From Monarcha castaneiventris obscurior (lineage: Eukaryota; Chordata; Aves; Passeriformes; Monarchidae), in contig JAMPIT010000575.1 of NCBI GenBank assembly GCA_026261815.1, forward strand, positions 38,231,501 through 38,295,500: a stretch of DNA of 64,000 nt. Reading direction: 5' to 3'. Shown in pieces: positions 40,574 to 54,500 of the stretch. Under the pieces are notes generated by a model. The model was not told the origin of the DNA. It searched no databases and saw only the letters and a program-made list of their open reading frames with translations. A program made the position numbers and the translations under genes. Position 1 is the stretch's first letter. Each line of letters opens with the position of its first letter.

Positions 40574-43172
40574 ATCAGCTCTTGAAAACACAAAAGCACT
40601 CTTGTGCAAAGTTCTCATCTCTGGTTATAGGTAGTCATTACCTCTGAGAGGGTGCTCAGAACATGTGTAGGAGTTTTTCTCTGCCAAGAGAGTATTTTGA
40701 GCTGTCTGGTTTTTGACAACCCAATTTTCTTTTCATGCTTCAACTCCTTCCTGACAAGACAGCTGTATGGAGCATTTGCAATTATTTTGGTTCAGGGTTT
40801 TAGTATGTCTAGGGAGGGCAAAATCCTGTTTAAAAAGTAGCAGAGAAAGATTTCTAATTTTTTTTGAGCCAGTATTATTTGTATTTTTAAGATACAGATG
40901 TTAAATACAAATATAACTTTTTTTTTTAAAATTTACATTCACAGCTGCTTGTCACCTTGGTTGTCTGCTAGCATTGCTCAGAAGCAGAATGAAATACCAG
41001 GATTCCTCAGACACACAACATCAAGGTGATTGATCCCCTGTGTCACCCACCTTTCCCTGGCAAACACCAAGCACCTCCCAAGTTCATCAGGCACCCTGAT
41101 ACGTTAGCCCATTAGCAGCCTCTTCGCTCCCTAAAAACAAATGCTTGCTGTGTTCCGTTCACTGTGAACATCCTTTTGCTTGTCTCTTGTAATGGGTTTT
41201 AAATCTGCTCCAATTATTTGGTAATCTTTAGAAAGACTGTGGTTGGTTTTTTCATACTGATATGGTGCAGAGGGAAAATGCAGGGCCCATTGCTCCATCA
41301 GCAGTTACCTGAAGGACATTTTGGAGATTTTTAGATATTTGCGGGGAGATTCCTCTACAAGTCCCAATGGGGTGCAATGGGATCATGTAGGGAAGCTGGT
41401 CAGGCTGTGTTCTGTTGCAGCAGGAGTGGTTTGGATGGGATGGCCCCTCCACGCCTCTCCTAATCCCTGCTCAAGGGATTATGGCATTGTGCTTCCTGAG
41501 GGACACTGGTGGATGTAATCCTCTGCTACGTGAGAGATTTGCCCTGGGATGATGCTGAAATGCAAAGCAGTGTTCTCACTCGGGAGATGCTGCTCTGTTG
41601 CAGCTAGCCCATCGTGTTGGAAGTGCTGAAAGATCTGTGATGGTGTGTGCTTGTTACACTGCCTGTCAGTGGGAATTTCGGTTCTGTGTTGGACTCTTCA
41701 GTTCAGCCCCAGCTCTCTGTTATATTCTAACAATGTTGGAAATAAGTGTTTTACAGGCATCTGCCTCTTGTGACGGAGATTTGCAGGGCTCTTTGTGTTT
41801 GCTTTCCGTGCAGTTGGTTCTTGATTTTGAGTCTTGTTTCCACAGTCCATCAGGAGACCCCTGAATGTTAACTCAATGTCAATTCCCATATTTAATGTGG
41901 GTTTAAAGTTAATTTTTTATTTTTTCCCTTATTTTTGCTGTCCCCATAATTTCCATTAGGTAGTACATATTGATAGTGGAAAAATATTTTTTTTATTCTC
42001 ACTTCAGGCTCCTTACATTTTCTTATGCATCACCAGGGAAGACACTGTTATCATGGATCAATAAGAACTAAGATATTTCTACCAACAATGTCTTAAAACA
42101 ATTTTTTTCGTTTAAAACTGACTTCTGTAGTGGAACTGAAGGGAAAGCAGACACAAGCCTCTGTAGTGTAAGGTTTGCCAAGGAGGCTGCAATTGTGTCA
42201 ATACCACATAATGATAGACTCAAAATTGGCTTCAGAGTGCCTGCTACTTGCTTGGTTTTACAGCCTGAAGGAATTTCATAGGAAAGCAGGAGCACCTGGT
42301 GGTGCTGTCACAAAACCTAGAAGCTTCTAACCCTGCTGAAGAAGATAAATAGGCATGCAATTTTGCATGGGTGTATGGCAAGAGGAAATACAAAAAATTA
42401 TTACTTACTTGCTTTGTGAGCACCTTAAATACTACACTTTCTGGGCCTGAGTGCCTCTTCCGATACAAACCATTCTATAATTCTACCTTTTTCAGAAAAA
42501 GTGGGACCCACAGTGCCCATGCATCTAAAATTGAGGACTCTGTCAGCAAAAGCACTTAGTAAAATCAAGGATGAACAGAAAGAAGAGGGACATGCGCTGT
42601 GCTCTTCAGTGCTAATCTTGATGTGAACAGAAGCTGAATGTTCCATTTTCAAAGTCAGGTTTGATTTGGCTTTGTCTTATTACAGCAAATTCATGGGTTT
42701 ACTGGCTTTTTAAAAATAGTGTTTGTTTCAATCATGTTTAACCAGTCTAATCCCACATAAAGTATTTGGTTTTGTAAAGCCCATACTTAGGTTCACATAT
42801 AATCAGTACTTACTGGGGGCAACAAGCAGGGAAAATGAAGACTAGAGTAGCACAACACGTGGTAAAACTAAACGAAAGCTGAAAAAAAAGTGTGACGTAG
42901 TGCAGGTAAAATAGGGTTTAACAGCTATGTGGCAAAGGAGTTGTATGGGAAAGGCAGGGAAATGTATTTTTGGGGCTGGAACAGTGGTTTTTTATTCAAA
43001 ACCAGTACTCTCAGCTAGCACTGGGCTGCCAGCTGCATGTGCCTCTCTCTTCACGAGCTGAGCCGTGGCTCAGTCCCCTAGATGGTGTTAGAGCACTGTG
43101 ATTCTCAGCTACCTCCTGCTGCTTCATCTGCACTCTGAAGGTAAATATTGCTGATAAATTGCCGAAATATTG

Positions 43173-43209
43173 CTTAGGATATTGCCAATTAAACAGGCAA
43201 TATCCTAAG
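43173..43209. repeat. Perfect 14-bp inverted repeat (hairpin)
   Basis: The left arm CTTAGGATATTGCC (43173-43186) and right arm GGCAATATCCTAAG (43196-43209) are exact reverse complements around a 9-base loop. No flanking target duplication or longer terminal repeat was noticed. Confidence 0.95.
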
Positions 43210-44055
43210 AGGGTCTTTGGAGGGGTCACATCACGTTGGCAGCTGCCATCCAGTCTAATCAGCCAGTCCTGGGTTGCTTTTCTCAAGTAAAAAAATTGTG
43301 TGAAATGCAATCACATTCTTTGAAAACTGAAGCTTGTTTATTTGATAGCTGTTTCTCAATGATGTTAGTGTGCCCTTAAAGTCTTGTCCTGTCACATAAA
43401 ATACTTCTGCAGAAATAGAGGCTGTTTTATAGCTGACGTTGCAGTTTGTATGCCGAATTTCTTTGAGTGAACAAGCTCTCACAGGTGACAAATCTTAGAA
43501 AAGCAGAGAGTAAATTCACAAATCTAACTTTCACCATAAATTGTCTATTTCTGTGTGTCTCCACAGTCTGGAACCGCCCATCAAGTGTTCTTTATAATAA
43601 CACATCTGGGCTTTCAAAACATGGGGAGAAAAACCTTCTGCTGGAGAAAGGACAGCTATGTCCTTGTATCAGCCATAAAGAAAACAAAGATTATCTTGGA
43701 TTTAATGTAGGGGGTTGCTATTCAGTGTTGCACAGTTTGTATCTGTGGTGTATCCTTCCATGGAGAGAAGGTCCTTGGCTGCAGGAGCTGCTTGAGCTGC
43801 TGCTCTGTAGGGAATGACACTGGATTGCCTCTTTATCAAGGTGCAGGAGCTCCTGGGAATGACAGGTCCAGTCTGCTGCTGGAGGAGGTTGTTTGTGAAG
43901 AGAAACTGTGCTGGTTGTGGAAGTATGGGGAGGCAAAGGAATGGCACCAGGAGGTGCTGTGCTGGCATCTCTCTGCTTTGCTGGTTCTTGTTACCAAGCA
44001 TGTTTCAAAGGTTCAGCTCTGGACAGAGCTGGGATTGCTTGGGGTGACTGCTTTG

Positions 44056-44475
44056 GACCACAGAATCACCAAGTGGTTTGGACTGGTTAAAGATCATCTA
44101 GTTCCAACCCCCTCCACAATGGACAGGGACACCTTCCACGGGACCAGGTTGTTCAAATCCCCATCCAGCCTGGCCTTGAAGACTTCCAGGAACGGGGCAT
44201 CCACAACTTCTCTGGGCAACCTGTGCCAGTGCCTCACTGCCCTCACAGTTAACAAATTCTTTCTAATGTTTAATCTGAACCTACACTCTGTCAGTTTAAA
44301 ACCATTCCACCTTGTCCTATCACTGCATATCCTTGTGAATAGTCCCTCTCCAGCTTTTCTGTAAGCCCCCTTAAGGTACTGGGAGGCGCTGTAAAGTCTC
44401 CTCAGAACCTTCTCTTTTCCAGAGTGAATGACCCCAGCTCTTCCAGCCTGTACTTACAGCAGAGGTGTTCTCTCC
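44056..44475 (-). mobile_element. CR1 LINE, 5'-truncated, antisense
   Basis: It begins CACAGAATCACCAAGTGG (reverse complement of the CR1 3' end) and follows the CR1 consensus through AAAGATCATCTAGTTCCAACC, GGCATCCACAACTTCTCTGGG and CCTGTGCCAGTGCCTCACTG to a 5' truncation near 44475. The reading frame at 43792-44364 is mostly this repeat. Confidence 0.9.
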
Positions 44476-47400
44476 TCTGAACTCACTTCAGCACATACAT
44501 GTTTGAACAAGGCATGTATGTCTGCAGAGAGTAATTTTCCAGGGTCACAGTGGCCAAAGTGGCTGCTGCCACAAGAAGAAGCTGCTGTTGAGCATGCTAC
44601 AGCATGCAGGTATTACTGCAGCATCCTTTATAGACTCATTTTGGAAGCAATTGAACTAGTTACCCCAAAAATTCAGATTTTACAAAAAATCCCCAAACAA
44701 CCCAACCACAAAACTGGGAGTTTTCTGAGAATTATATTTGGTAGATGTGGTATCACACTCGTGGTCCTCATCTTGGAAGATGAGCAGCAAACTGGTATTT
44801 GTGAAGTTAGTGCACAGCTGGATGTGTTCACTGCACATGGTTTTATTCAGATTACAAGGGCCCAAGCACAGGGTGGCATTCCTGGGGCAAGGCAGCAGCA
44901 CTCGAATTTGAGGCACAGCTAGGGTTACTGCCTTTTGTTTACTCAGGCACCCGTTTGTTTTGCACTTGAAGAAAATGCAGCCTGACTTCTGGCCCTTAGG
45001 GAAGAGAGCTGGAGAGGGAAGCAAGTCTTGACAGTGCAGAGATCAGGAACCTTAGAGCAGTTATTTTGGATACTGGTACCAGCATGACTGCAAGGGAGAG
45101 GGGCTACGTTCTGCCCTGCAAGCTGTACTGGAGGTTTGCTCCCATGGCTGGGCTGTGATTGGTTTTAGAGTAGCTGACTGAAAGCTATGTAAGGCATATT
45201 TGTGCACAGGGCAGCCATTTCTTTGTTTTTTAGGGTAGATGTGAAGAGGCTGAGGGGGGAGCAGGACGGAAGTGCAGTAGGTACAGGGTCAGCAGCTACA
45301 GGGACACTATGTCCTGCTGCACCTCTAATGAAATACATTTGCTTTATTTCCCCTCCCCCTGAAAAGGGTAAGGGTGAGCTTGCCACATTTTCTTTCTGGT
45401 CTGGAAGCATTGCCACCACAGAGGTGTCCCCTCCAGTGCTTTCAGCTTGTTTGATCCTGACAGGATTCAGTCTGGAGCTGTCACCGGTTTACTCAGCACA
45501 GTCCATTTGGGCTGGTATCTTCAGCTCTGCTACATGGATCTTATTTTCCAGTTGTCATCTTGTATGAAAAAGAAATTTGCAGGGTAGCCAGATCAGTCAG
45601 AATTCATAAATTCTTCCCATTTCATGAGAAAAACTGTATGTGTTTAAAACAGTGGAAAAACCTTGCCATAGGGAGGTGTGTGGAAGCAGAGCACTGCATC
45701 ACCACCTCCACAACTCCTGGGGAGGGACATGGGTTCTGTGAAATTTACATCAAGATTTAATTATAATAAATAGTAAACACAAAGACATCTGCATGTGTGG
45801 GGTCCTTCAGCTGGGTGACATGAAGTAGCTGCCACGAGAGAATACTGTAAAGTTAATTAGCTCTTTCTGTTCACCAATAGATCAGAAGTCAGTTCTATCT
45901 CCTTTTCTAATTGGTCATTTAAGGGTGGATTAGGCTCACATTAAAATATTTCTTGATATTCAAAAGTAAGCATGTGGTTTAGTTAGACAATTAGACAATT
46001 ATTTAGACAATATTGTACTTTTTATCAGTGTACTAGTAATAAGAAAAGTTTGCCCCTATGTTGTTGACACAACAGCAGGAAAACTGTCTTTCTTTACTGT
46101 TTTTCTCCCCCATATTAATTATTTCAAAAAGGTTTGTCAGCACTGCAGAAGTCCAGCCACCAGTATAATTGGGTCACACCTTTGATTTGAACTGACCCAT
46201 CGCTGTGAGTATTGGCCTCATTATTAAAATCTGCCTATTTGGTTTGACTTCTGTGCATGGGCATGTCAGGGGCCAACTTCAGTACTGGCAATATTCCTGC
46301 CTCAGTTACAGACATAAACCAAATTATTTCCTTCAGAGCCTCTATCAGCACTCAGGGATTATACAAGGTGCAGGAAGTGGCATGAGGCATTATAAAAATT
46401 GTAATGTAGAAAATGTAATAATGCATTAGCAGCTCATCAAGATCAGTTTATCACTAAGTCACTCCAAATTTAAATATATTATTTCACAGTTCACATCACT
46501 CCTAGGGATGGATGCTGGTAAAGATCCCACCAGTGCAGAAGGTTGGGTAATGGGCTTGGTGGCCCACCCTAATTCCAGCATCATGAGGTAAGGCTTTGCT
46601 AACACTGCTGCTATTATTGCTGTGTCTGCCTTCCTTATTAGGGCAGTCTGAGGTTTAATTTCTCCTTGGACTGCCTCAGACAGATCAGATCATCACTGAA
46701 AGGGAAGATGGCAAAACCCTTACCATAACACTTGCAGCTGACCCAAACTTCAGGAAATGGGTAAAAGAAGAGGGAGCACAACCTGTGGATGCCAAAATTA
46801 CCTCCAGCCACAGCCAAATTCTTGCAGAAAAGCAGGAGGCAGTGACTCATCTGGTCAGCCTGATTATAACAGCATGGGGCTTTGGTCCTGCCTCAAAGTG
46901 CGTGGCTTTGGGAGGGGGCCAAGGGCACCTCCAGAGCCTGCAGGGAGGGCACAGAGGAGCCCAAATCAGGCTCTGCATGGCGGTGCAAGGCAAGAGGATG
47001 AGAGGCAATGGACAAAAGCTAAAAAAATGTGTGAGGTTTGGATAGGCTTAAGGAGACGTCTCTTCTCTATGAGGGCTCCCATCCCACCACCCAGAGAGGC
47101 TCTGCAGCCTCCCTCCTTGGAGGCTGTCAAGACCCGAGTGAAGCTCTGAGCACCTGAGGCAGATCTTGGAGCTGACCTCCCAAAGCTCCTTTTAGCATGA
47201 ATTTTTCTCTCATATTATGGAAAAACCCAGTGCTACCAAGGGAAATGCATGCAGGCATGTATATGTGCAGGAAAATATCCAGTAGATGAGCTAATGCACC
47301 TTCTCATTTGGCAGTGTTGTGGTAATTCTCGAGGGGATGGTTTCAATAGTCATCTAACACTGGGACAGTTCAGGGGTGAGTCACAGATTTAATGAAGTAT

Positions 47401-48799
47401 TGGGAAAAGTGCCTTTGTTGTGAGACTCTTAATGAGCTCGTTTACTTAGCTTAATGAAGTGAGGATTGAGAGCCAGCTTTGATCCCTGTCACTGTTTATT
47501 TGAGGAACAAATTGGATTGTGGAGTTTCCAGTGTATCAGATAAAGTCACAGCGAAATCCAGTGGCTGAAGTCAAAGTTAGATGGATTCAGGAGAGAGGTC
47601 ATTAATAATGACTAATAAATAATTTTAATAAGATTTCTGATTTTTGGAAAAAAGTTGCCATGGGTTATGATCAGTCCTCTGCTGTATTTAAATGAAATAC
47701 ATTTATTTGACAGATATGATCTACCTTAAAGGAGAGTGCATTCAGGTAAGTCCCTTGCCCCTCCTCATGCACCCAAGCAGCAGTGCTGGCCTCACTCCCT
47801 GGTCTGGTACAGCCCAGGGAAGGCACACAGAGCTGCATTCAAGAGCCTGGCACAAAACCACAGCTTTGTTTCCAATGATCTATTTCGTCACTTGGACAGA
47901 GATTCAGCAAAATACTTAGTTTAGTTGTGAGAGTGTAAATACTTCTATCATCAAGAAGCAGCTTAAATTACACTTGCTTCCCGTGTCTTGGTCATATGGA
48001 CAGTTGTACTTCACTTTTTGCAACTGTTGGATACAGACAACAATTCACTAAAATGCAGCATTTCATTACTCATCTCTCTGTCATTCACAAAAAATGTGAA
48101 GTACTTTTGATGAAAGCCACCTATGAGCGTTACAGTGTTGCAACTAATCGGCAGTCACAGGCTTAACCTCTATTTCCAATTAAGCAAACTTAATGTGAGC
48201 TCACAGTAGAAAATACACATCCTTTGTCTGCAGCATGCTTAGCCACCACTCGAGATGTACTCCACTCAAAAGAGCAGTTTTCATCAAGAGGTTTTGATAC
48301 ATTTAAATGTTAAGTAAATGACTGCCCAGCATTTTTTTATGAGAAAAAAGGATGAGGTAATGGTTTGATTATAAGAGCATATGCTGAGGACCAGCAGTAC
48401 ACTGAGCATAATTCCTCATGGTAACACTGGTCTTTGCAGCCCTAGGCACCATTTTTCAATAATTTTTTATTTAGAAAAGTGTGTTTACATTTTAATCTGC
48501 CTAGTGTGATGGTCCTCTCACAATCCACCAATTCTTACAATCCAGCTATTGCTGCCTACGACCCTTGGAATGAATCTTACATTGGTGAAGAAATTACTGC
48601 AACACCATGACCTGCATCAACTACTAGAATGCATTCTTGTGTTAATCACTCTAGATTGATTCTAAACTGATTATTCTTCATGTGCTTCACCTGTACAGTA
48701 AGTAATACAGTGAACTTGCCATCCAACTTTGCTTCACTTTCACAAATTTATATTAAAATTCTTGTGCTAATACCTTGGACAGTAATTGAGTGGTTGTAA
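44476..48799. other. Intergenic region, no gene recognised
   Basis: Mixed composition with no recognisable exon or large repeat. A strong-looking GTAAGT donor at 47739 is discussed in the findings. A small repeated TTAGACAAT motif lies near 45986-46012. Confidence 0.5.
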
Positions 48800-48941
48800 A
48801 TCTTTGTTACTTTGGTCAGAGCATGGTGCTAATAACGCCAAGGTTGGGGATTAAATCCCTGTATGGTCCATTCACTTAAGAGCTGGGCTCGATGATCCTA
48901 GTGGGTCCCTTTCAACTCAGACTGTTCTGTGATTCTGTAAA
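48800..48941 (+). mobile_element. TguSINE1-like SINE (tRNA-Ile head, CR1 tail)
   Basis: The left part contains TGGTCAGAGCATGGTGCTAA, then TAACGCCAAGGT and a B-box-like GGGGATTAAATCCCT. This follows a nuclear tRNA-Ile gene (anticodon-loop CTAATAA) with a few substitutions and a shortened D-arm. The right part, GATGATCCTAGTGGGTCCC to TTCTGTGATTCTGT, is CR1 3'-tail sequence ending in the 8-bp repeat. A tRNA-Ile-derived SINE with a CR1 tail is the described structure of TguSINE1 in passerines. It is not a functional tRNA: the acceptor stem is degraded. Confidence 0.8.
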
Positions 48942-51364
48942 TACAGTCAGCTAACAGTTGTCAGAGTGCTGCCAGCTGAGGTGTGAATGGGTATTGAGAA
49001 GCACAGATGGACAAGCAGAATCACGAGAAATGACTCATCTAGAAGTTGTGGGATCCAGAAATACAGCCCCAACTGGGAATCAGACATCCCAGGCCACCCA
49101 GGATTTCTAATAAACTGAGAGCGTGGCGTTGTCTTCAATGATGAGAATGTCTTAAATATCATATGTAGCAGTGGATAAACTCACTTAACCTTATACACCC
49201 ATTCTGTTCTTTATCCTGATGGTAAAATCTGCCAGAGATGGCCGTAGATGTTGAAGTTTCCCTGCTGCTCAACATCACCACAGGATATATGAGATTTCTT
49301 GGGTGTTTTTTCACACTCTAGGAACCTGAGCAGGCTCAACACTTACCTGCTCTGTGAAGGTTTGGGTTTTTTCCCCAAAAAACACATATAAAAAAATTTT
49401 GAAGTCTTAATGTTTCTTATTTCTCTAAGGAAATTGGATGTAGGCAGAGGCAGCCTAGGTTTATATCACCGGATGTCTTTCTTCTTCCACACCCAACAAA
49501 TTGCTGCATTCACTGTGAAGGTGTGTGGTTGCTGTAGGCTGCACTGTTAGACAGTGAAGAAGACCAGGAAGCTCCTGGGAGGAAAGCAGACCTTACAAAG
49601 ACTGAGCCCATCTTCAGGGATGATCAGCACATGCAGTAGTTCCATAGGGATCCTAGGCCAGGACAGGATCTTAGGACTTAGCTACTTCAAGTGCATGTGA
49701 GATAAACTTGAGCTTAAATTCACTTATAAGTAGAAAATATATATATATACATAAGTGCCTGGATATGTGGCCTTTGTTTTCTCTGTTTCAAGACCCAAAG
49801 TGTCATAACTGTGGTCTGAGACAAATGCATCCCTTGGTTCAGTGCAGGCACCCTGAATGCCAAAGAGACATTTTCACCCCCCTAGGCAAATGTTTGCCAC
49901 CTGCATACTGCCCAGTGCAGAGAGCCAAGCTAAGGGGGAATGTGTGGCTCAGGGGGTATCTGCCATCACTCAGCATTCTGAGAAAATATTAAATTCAAAA
50001 CCAGACCATAAACCTGAACTGAATGAAGCTGTACATGACTATTTTTAGCATTTCTTCATCTAATAAAACTTGCCGTGCCGTAACTATTTTACAGAAATTC
50101 TCGTATTTTTAAAACTACAGATATAAATTAAAATTCCAATATGGAACTTGCTGACAGAGTCATTAGCTGCATTGCAAAGGGTGCATAGCAATCCATATTA
50201 ACTTTTTTTATTGCTTTAGGATTATCACAGCTCATTTAAAATAGAATACATTGCATATAGAACAATTTCATGCATGTAGTCTTAGGTTTGAAAGGTAATT
50301 CCTAATACATGTTCCTTCTGGAAGAGAAAAATACAACTGCAGAATTTCTCTTAATGTAATCTATATTATTTTGCTTAAATCTGATTCCACAGTTTCTCAC
50401 AGCAGGTCTGCATTGCTGCCAGTACAATTTTAGAGTGAAGTGTAATAATAACCTTAATGGCCAAGAAACTGTATTAAATAGGTATTGTAACAGGCAATTG
50501 TAACGATTGTGAGATCGTGCATGGAAGAAGTGTGCATTTGGGTATTTCATAACATTCAAAATCAGAAAATGAGGTACCCTGGAGAAGAAAGACTTTCCTT
50601 GACAATGAACAGGAGGGTTGCCACAGAGGTGAACGTGGACCCAGCAGCAGAGACAGAGGCACTCTGTGTGTGACACTGACCCTTCACTGCATGTGCAGCC
50701 TCTGCATCTGAGGCATTTCATGCTCATATGCACAAAATGCCCCTCCACCTCCTGCAGCACAGCTTCTGTGGCACAAGCAGTGCCACTGGTGCTGAAGCTC
50801 CTTTCTGGTGTCCAAGGGGCCCAGGTGAGCCTTGGGGCAGCTGAACAAGGCACAATAATCTTAATGAGGTTCCTGTTGAATCACAGAGTTCATCTGGGCT
50901 ATGGGACATGATGCTCTGTCCAGGCTGGCAGTGGGCATGGGGAAGGGGGACATTCCCAGGCATGCAAGACATTCCCAGACTGCAAAGTCTTCCCAGAAAG
51001 GCTGTGACTGCTAAAAACTGTGGAATGTGCCTGTGATCTGAACCTGTTGTTAGTGTCCCTGTGAAGGGCTGCTGCCTGTGAAGAGCATCACTGGTAGGTG
51101 CAGGAGAGAATCTAAGCTAGTGGCTTCTCTTTCTCTGCTAGTGTTCAGGGGAGACTAAGAGCCTTGAAGAGGGCTGGCTGGAAGCATGGCTGTGGAGCTT
51201 GGGCCCCCTGGGACCGCTCCTTCCAGAGTTGGCAGAGCCTGTAAACAAAAAAGTTTAAATGCATTTGCATATCTACACCCAGCACACACATTCATGCACT
51301 CTGGTGGAGGAAAAATATTACAAATATTTAGATGCTTGATCTCACTTGCCTTGAAAGATGGCTA

Positions 51365-51500
51365 AATGTAGAAGGCATCCCAGCAGGCATCCCACCATGG
51401 TGCCTCAATGTGCATCAGAGCTGATTCCAACCAGGCACCACCCCAGTGGCACTGCAGGCACCACCACAGGCACCACTGCAGGCATCACTGAGAGCATCCC
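51365..51500. repeat. Degenerate GCAGGCACCAC-type tandem array
   Basis: Repeated units such as GCAGGCATCCC, CAGGCACCACC, CTGCAGGCACCACCACAGGC and ACTGCAGGCATCACTG, of about 9-15 bases, are too diverged to define one period. Some reading frames here are Gly/Thr- or Ala/His-rich because of it. Confidence 0.5.
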
Positions 51501-54500
51501 ACTGTTCATCTCAGCAGGCAGGAGAGCAGGCAAAGCAGCAGACATCTCTCCACAGCACCTCACCAGGGCATCACAGCAGAAGCCACAACAGGGTGGTGCT
51601 TTGCTGGCAGCCCTGCTTTTGAGCCCGATGGGGGCAGGTGGATGAGGAAGGCAGGGCTGTTCCCTGGGCAGGTGCAGGCAGTGCAGGTGACTGATCACCT
51701 ACAGGTTAGCCTGGGTGGGATAAGGAAGGGCTCAGGAAGGGAGAAGCAGCAGCCTCCAAGAGCATCCAACAGATCCTGGTGGAAAGAGGAATCCTGAGGG
51801 TGTCATGCCTGCTCCTCAGAGTTTTAAGGAGCTTAAGCATGTTTCATCCATAAATGGTAAAAACTGGCTTTCCCTCCACCAACTATATATATCATGTCCA
51901 AAAAATACAGTGTTCATTGTGAAATTGAGCCTCTGGCTGAACATGCAGAATGTGACCTTGGGTGGTCTGTGGCCACCAGTGATGGGGAGAGCAATTCCAT
52001 AGCAGCATTGTGTACGGGGAAAAAAGAAAAAGAAGACTCACTGGTGCAGATAAGAAATGACCATTTACTTTCTCAAATAATTTTTCACAGGGTCTGGTTG
52101 GCCTGTGAGTACCCCATGCCCAAAAATAGGGAGACAGAGCAGCCATGGGGAGCTAAGCCTGGAGCTGCCTGACTGCCTTCTCTGCCCAGTGAAGTGAATA
52201 ACCTCGTACTGTAAAAATGATTTTCTGAAATGTCGTTGGAATATCAAGGCTGCTAATAAAGTCTTGCTCCACATCTCTCATTTCTCCTCTCATTAGCAAG
52301 GGGAAAACATTTGGTTTTACATTTAAAATGAGGAATAATCTGTTCTCTGAATTAGGACAGCTGAGGATTTTGTGTGCCCAGGGTAGCTGGATATCAGGAA
52401 TGATGACATTTAAATACATCTTCTGGTGTCCAGGGGCAAACTCCCACTAGTGCCCTGAGATGTGGGGCATAAATAGACCATGTCTTACTCTGCAGGCACA
52501 TACATTTGGCTTCTGGGTTCCTTTTCAAGGTGTTTTTCCATTTACAGAATTTATTTACTGTCTGCTTACATGAAATTTTAAACAGTTCTTAAGAAATAAA
52601 CTCTCATTGTGTTGTAGGAATATTTTTGATACATAATATGAACATGGTATTACTAAAATATATTATGTTGAAGCTTTTCCTGAACTCATTAAGTTGTTAA
52701 TCTGGATACCAAGGTAAGGGAACACACACTGGCACAGATGTTTTGGAAAATGAACCCCGATGTCACTGCCATGCAGTGTAGGAACCGATGAACACATAGA
52801 ACCCACTGACACATGGGCTGGAAATGGAGGAAGCGCTCCAGGTCTTGCTCTGGTCTCAGCCTGTGAAACGCAGGTGTTGTTTCTATTCTTGCTGTGACCC
52901 CACCAGGATGAGTTGAAGGAGGGCTGTGCTCCGGCAGTGGCTGCTGCACAATTCTGGCTCCCAAAACACACGGTTTGTAAAGACAAACTCTGACTCAGCC
53001 TTTTCTGCAAGAAGTTCACATACTTCCAGTCCAGCCTTGATGGACACAACTGAGTGTCCATCCAAACTGCTCCCTTATCTTCAGCACAGCCTTTGGCCAT
53101 GCAAATGTGGCACTGCAGAACGCTCCTACTGTGGATCGGATTATCCGTACTATAAGCCTGGATGTTCAGGGGATGAATCCAAGGAGATGAAAAGATCATG
53201 TCACTCATTTCAAATGGCAGCACTTTGTGCATTTCCTGATTATATTTCAAATACTAGGAAGGTAACAATTCAGTCATTTCTTTTACAAATGGTTTGGCAT
53301 CCACATTTTCCCCCCTCTGCTGTTCCCTGTATATGTCAATGTGTTTTGTCCACATGCTGGTCCAAGGTCTTTCCCCAATTACTTTCCACAAGCTGCTTAT
53401 AGGAGAACTGAGCCATGTGTGACTATGAGTTTAAATACTGGCACATGAACAGCTGATATGCTCTTAAACAGTAAGAAAATTTTCAAGGTAAGGAAATTAT
53501 TTTCAAGAAGGAGTGAAGGGGAAGGGATTGCATGAGTTTACTGAGAACTGTCAAGGCCAAAGATACCTGGTGTTAGTCTTACATCAGTAAGAGATCTCTC
53601 AAAATCCAAATTTAGTTCAGTTCTTGCTATCTTGCCATACCCAGCTGGATCAGACTTTTTTTAAATGAGAGGTGCTATTAAACACGTACAAGTATATTAC
53701 ACTTCCTGCCAAGGCAATACTTGCACTTGTGTACTTTCTTTTAAAATTCTTTTCAAATAAGTAAATTAATTTCAAAATAAGAATGGGAGTTTTAACATAC
53801 AAGTGGTTTTGACTCAATATTTTTATTCCCTGATAACATTGCAGCAGAGTAATTTGTGGGTCAAGGAAAACGATGGGATCTTCATGCAGCAGTATTCAGT
53901 ACTCTGTATTTTTATTGAAATAACTTAACTTTTCAGCAAACAGCTATTTAGCAGAGGTGGTGAGGACCAGGAAATGAACATCACCTTGCAATATCTCACC
54001 TTGCATTTTATCCATGACCTGATCCAGACTCTGGCAGTCCCAAGAGAAGAGCTGGCTCTAGAAGCATCTGACTTCTGGAGACCCCCACTCCTGCCTGGAT
54101 TAAGCCATTGAGCACTTTGGCTGTTGTAGCTGCACGTGGGCATGGGCACAGCAGCTACTCTGCTTCTGACAGCAGGTTTCCCCATGCACTAAACTGGCTA
54201 AAACCAGAAAAATTTCTAAAGTCTTTTAGTTAACCATAGGGGATAAAAAAAAGCCAAAAGACTAATGTGAGAATGGTTTTATTCAGGACAGGTTTGAATC
54301 CAGCATCTAATTTAGCTGATATACTTTGAATTATATATAGATTTAACATTTGCTCCTCAGCAGTTTAAGGTTCCTTAAAAGGTCATATTTCATTTTGTAT
54401 TAGAACATGGCACATTGGCTTTCTGCTTGTGGTTTTTCTGCACATATGAGCGCTTAAGGTAAAATGCTTTCTATTTCCAAAAACAGCAAGTGTACAGACA

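Larger units (their letters stand above)
36574..44055. other. Intergenic region, no gene recognised
   Basis: Contains the AT-rich repeat at 38262, a possible LTR remnant at 39470-39800, paired AP-1-type motifs at 40556-40573 and a perfect hairpin at 43173-43209. No exon with family support was seen. Confidence 0.5.

Noticed and set aside
43702..44364. 190-codon plus-strand frame
   Set aside because: Most of it is antisense CR1 sequence; there is no host-protein similarity.
48800..48872. A functional tRNA-Ile gene
   Set aside because: The D-arm and acceptor stem are degraded, and it is fused to a CR1-like tail, so it is a SINE head.
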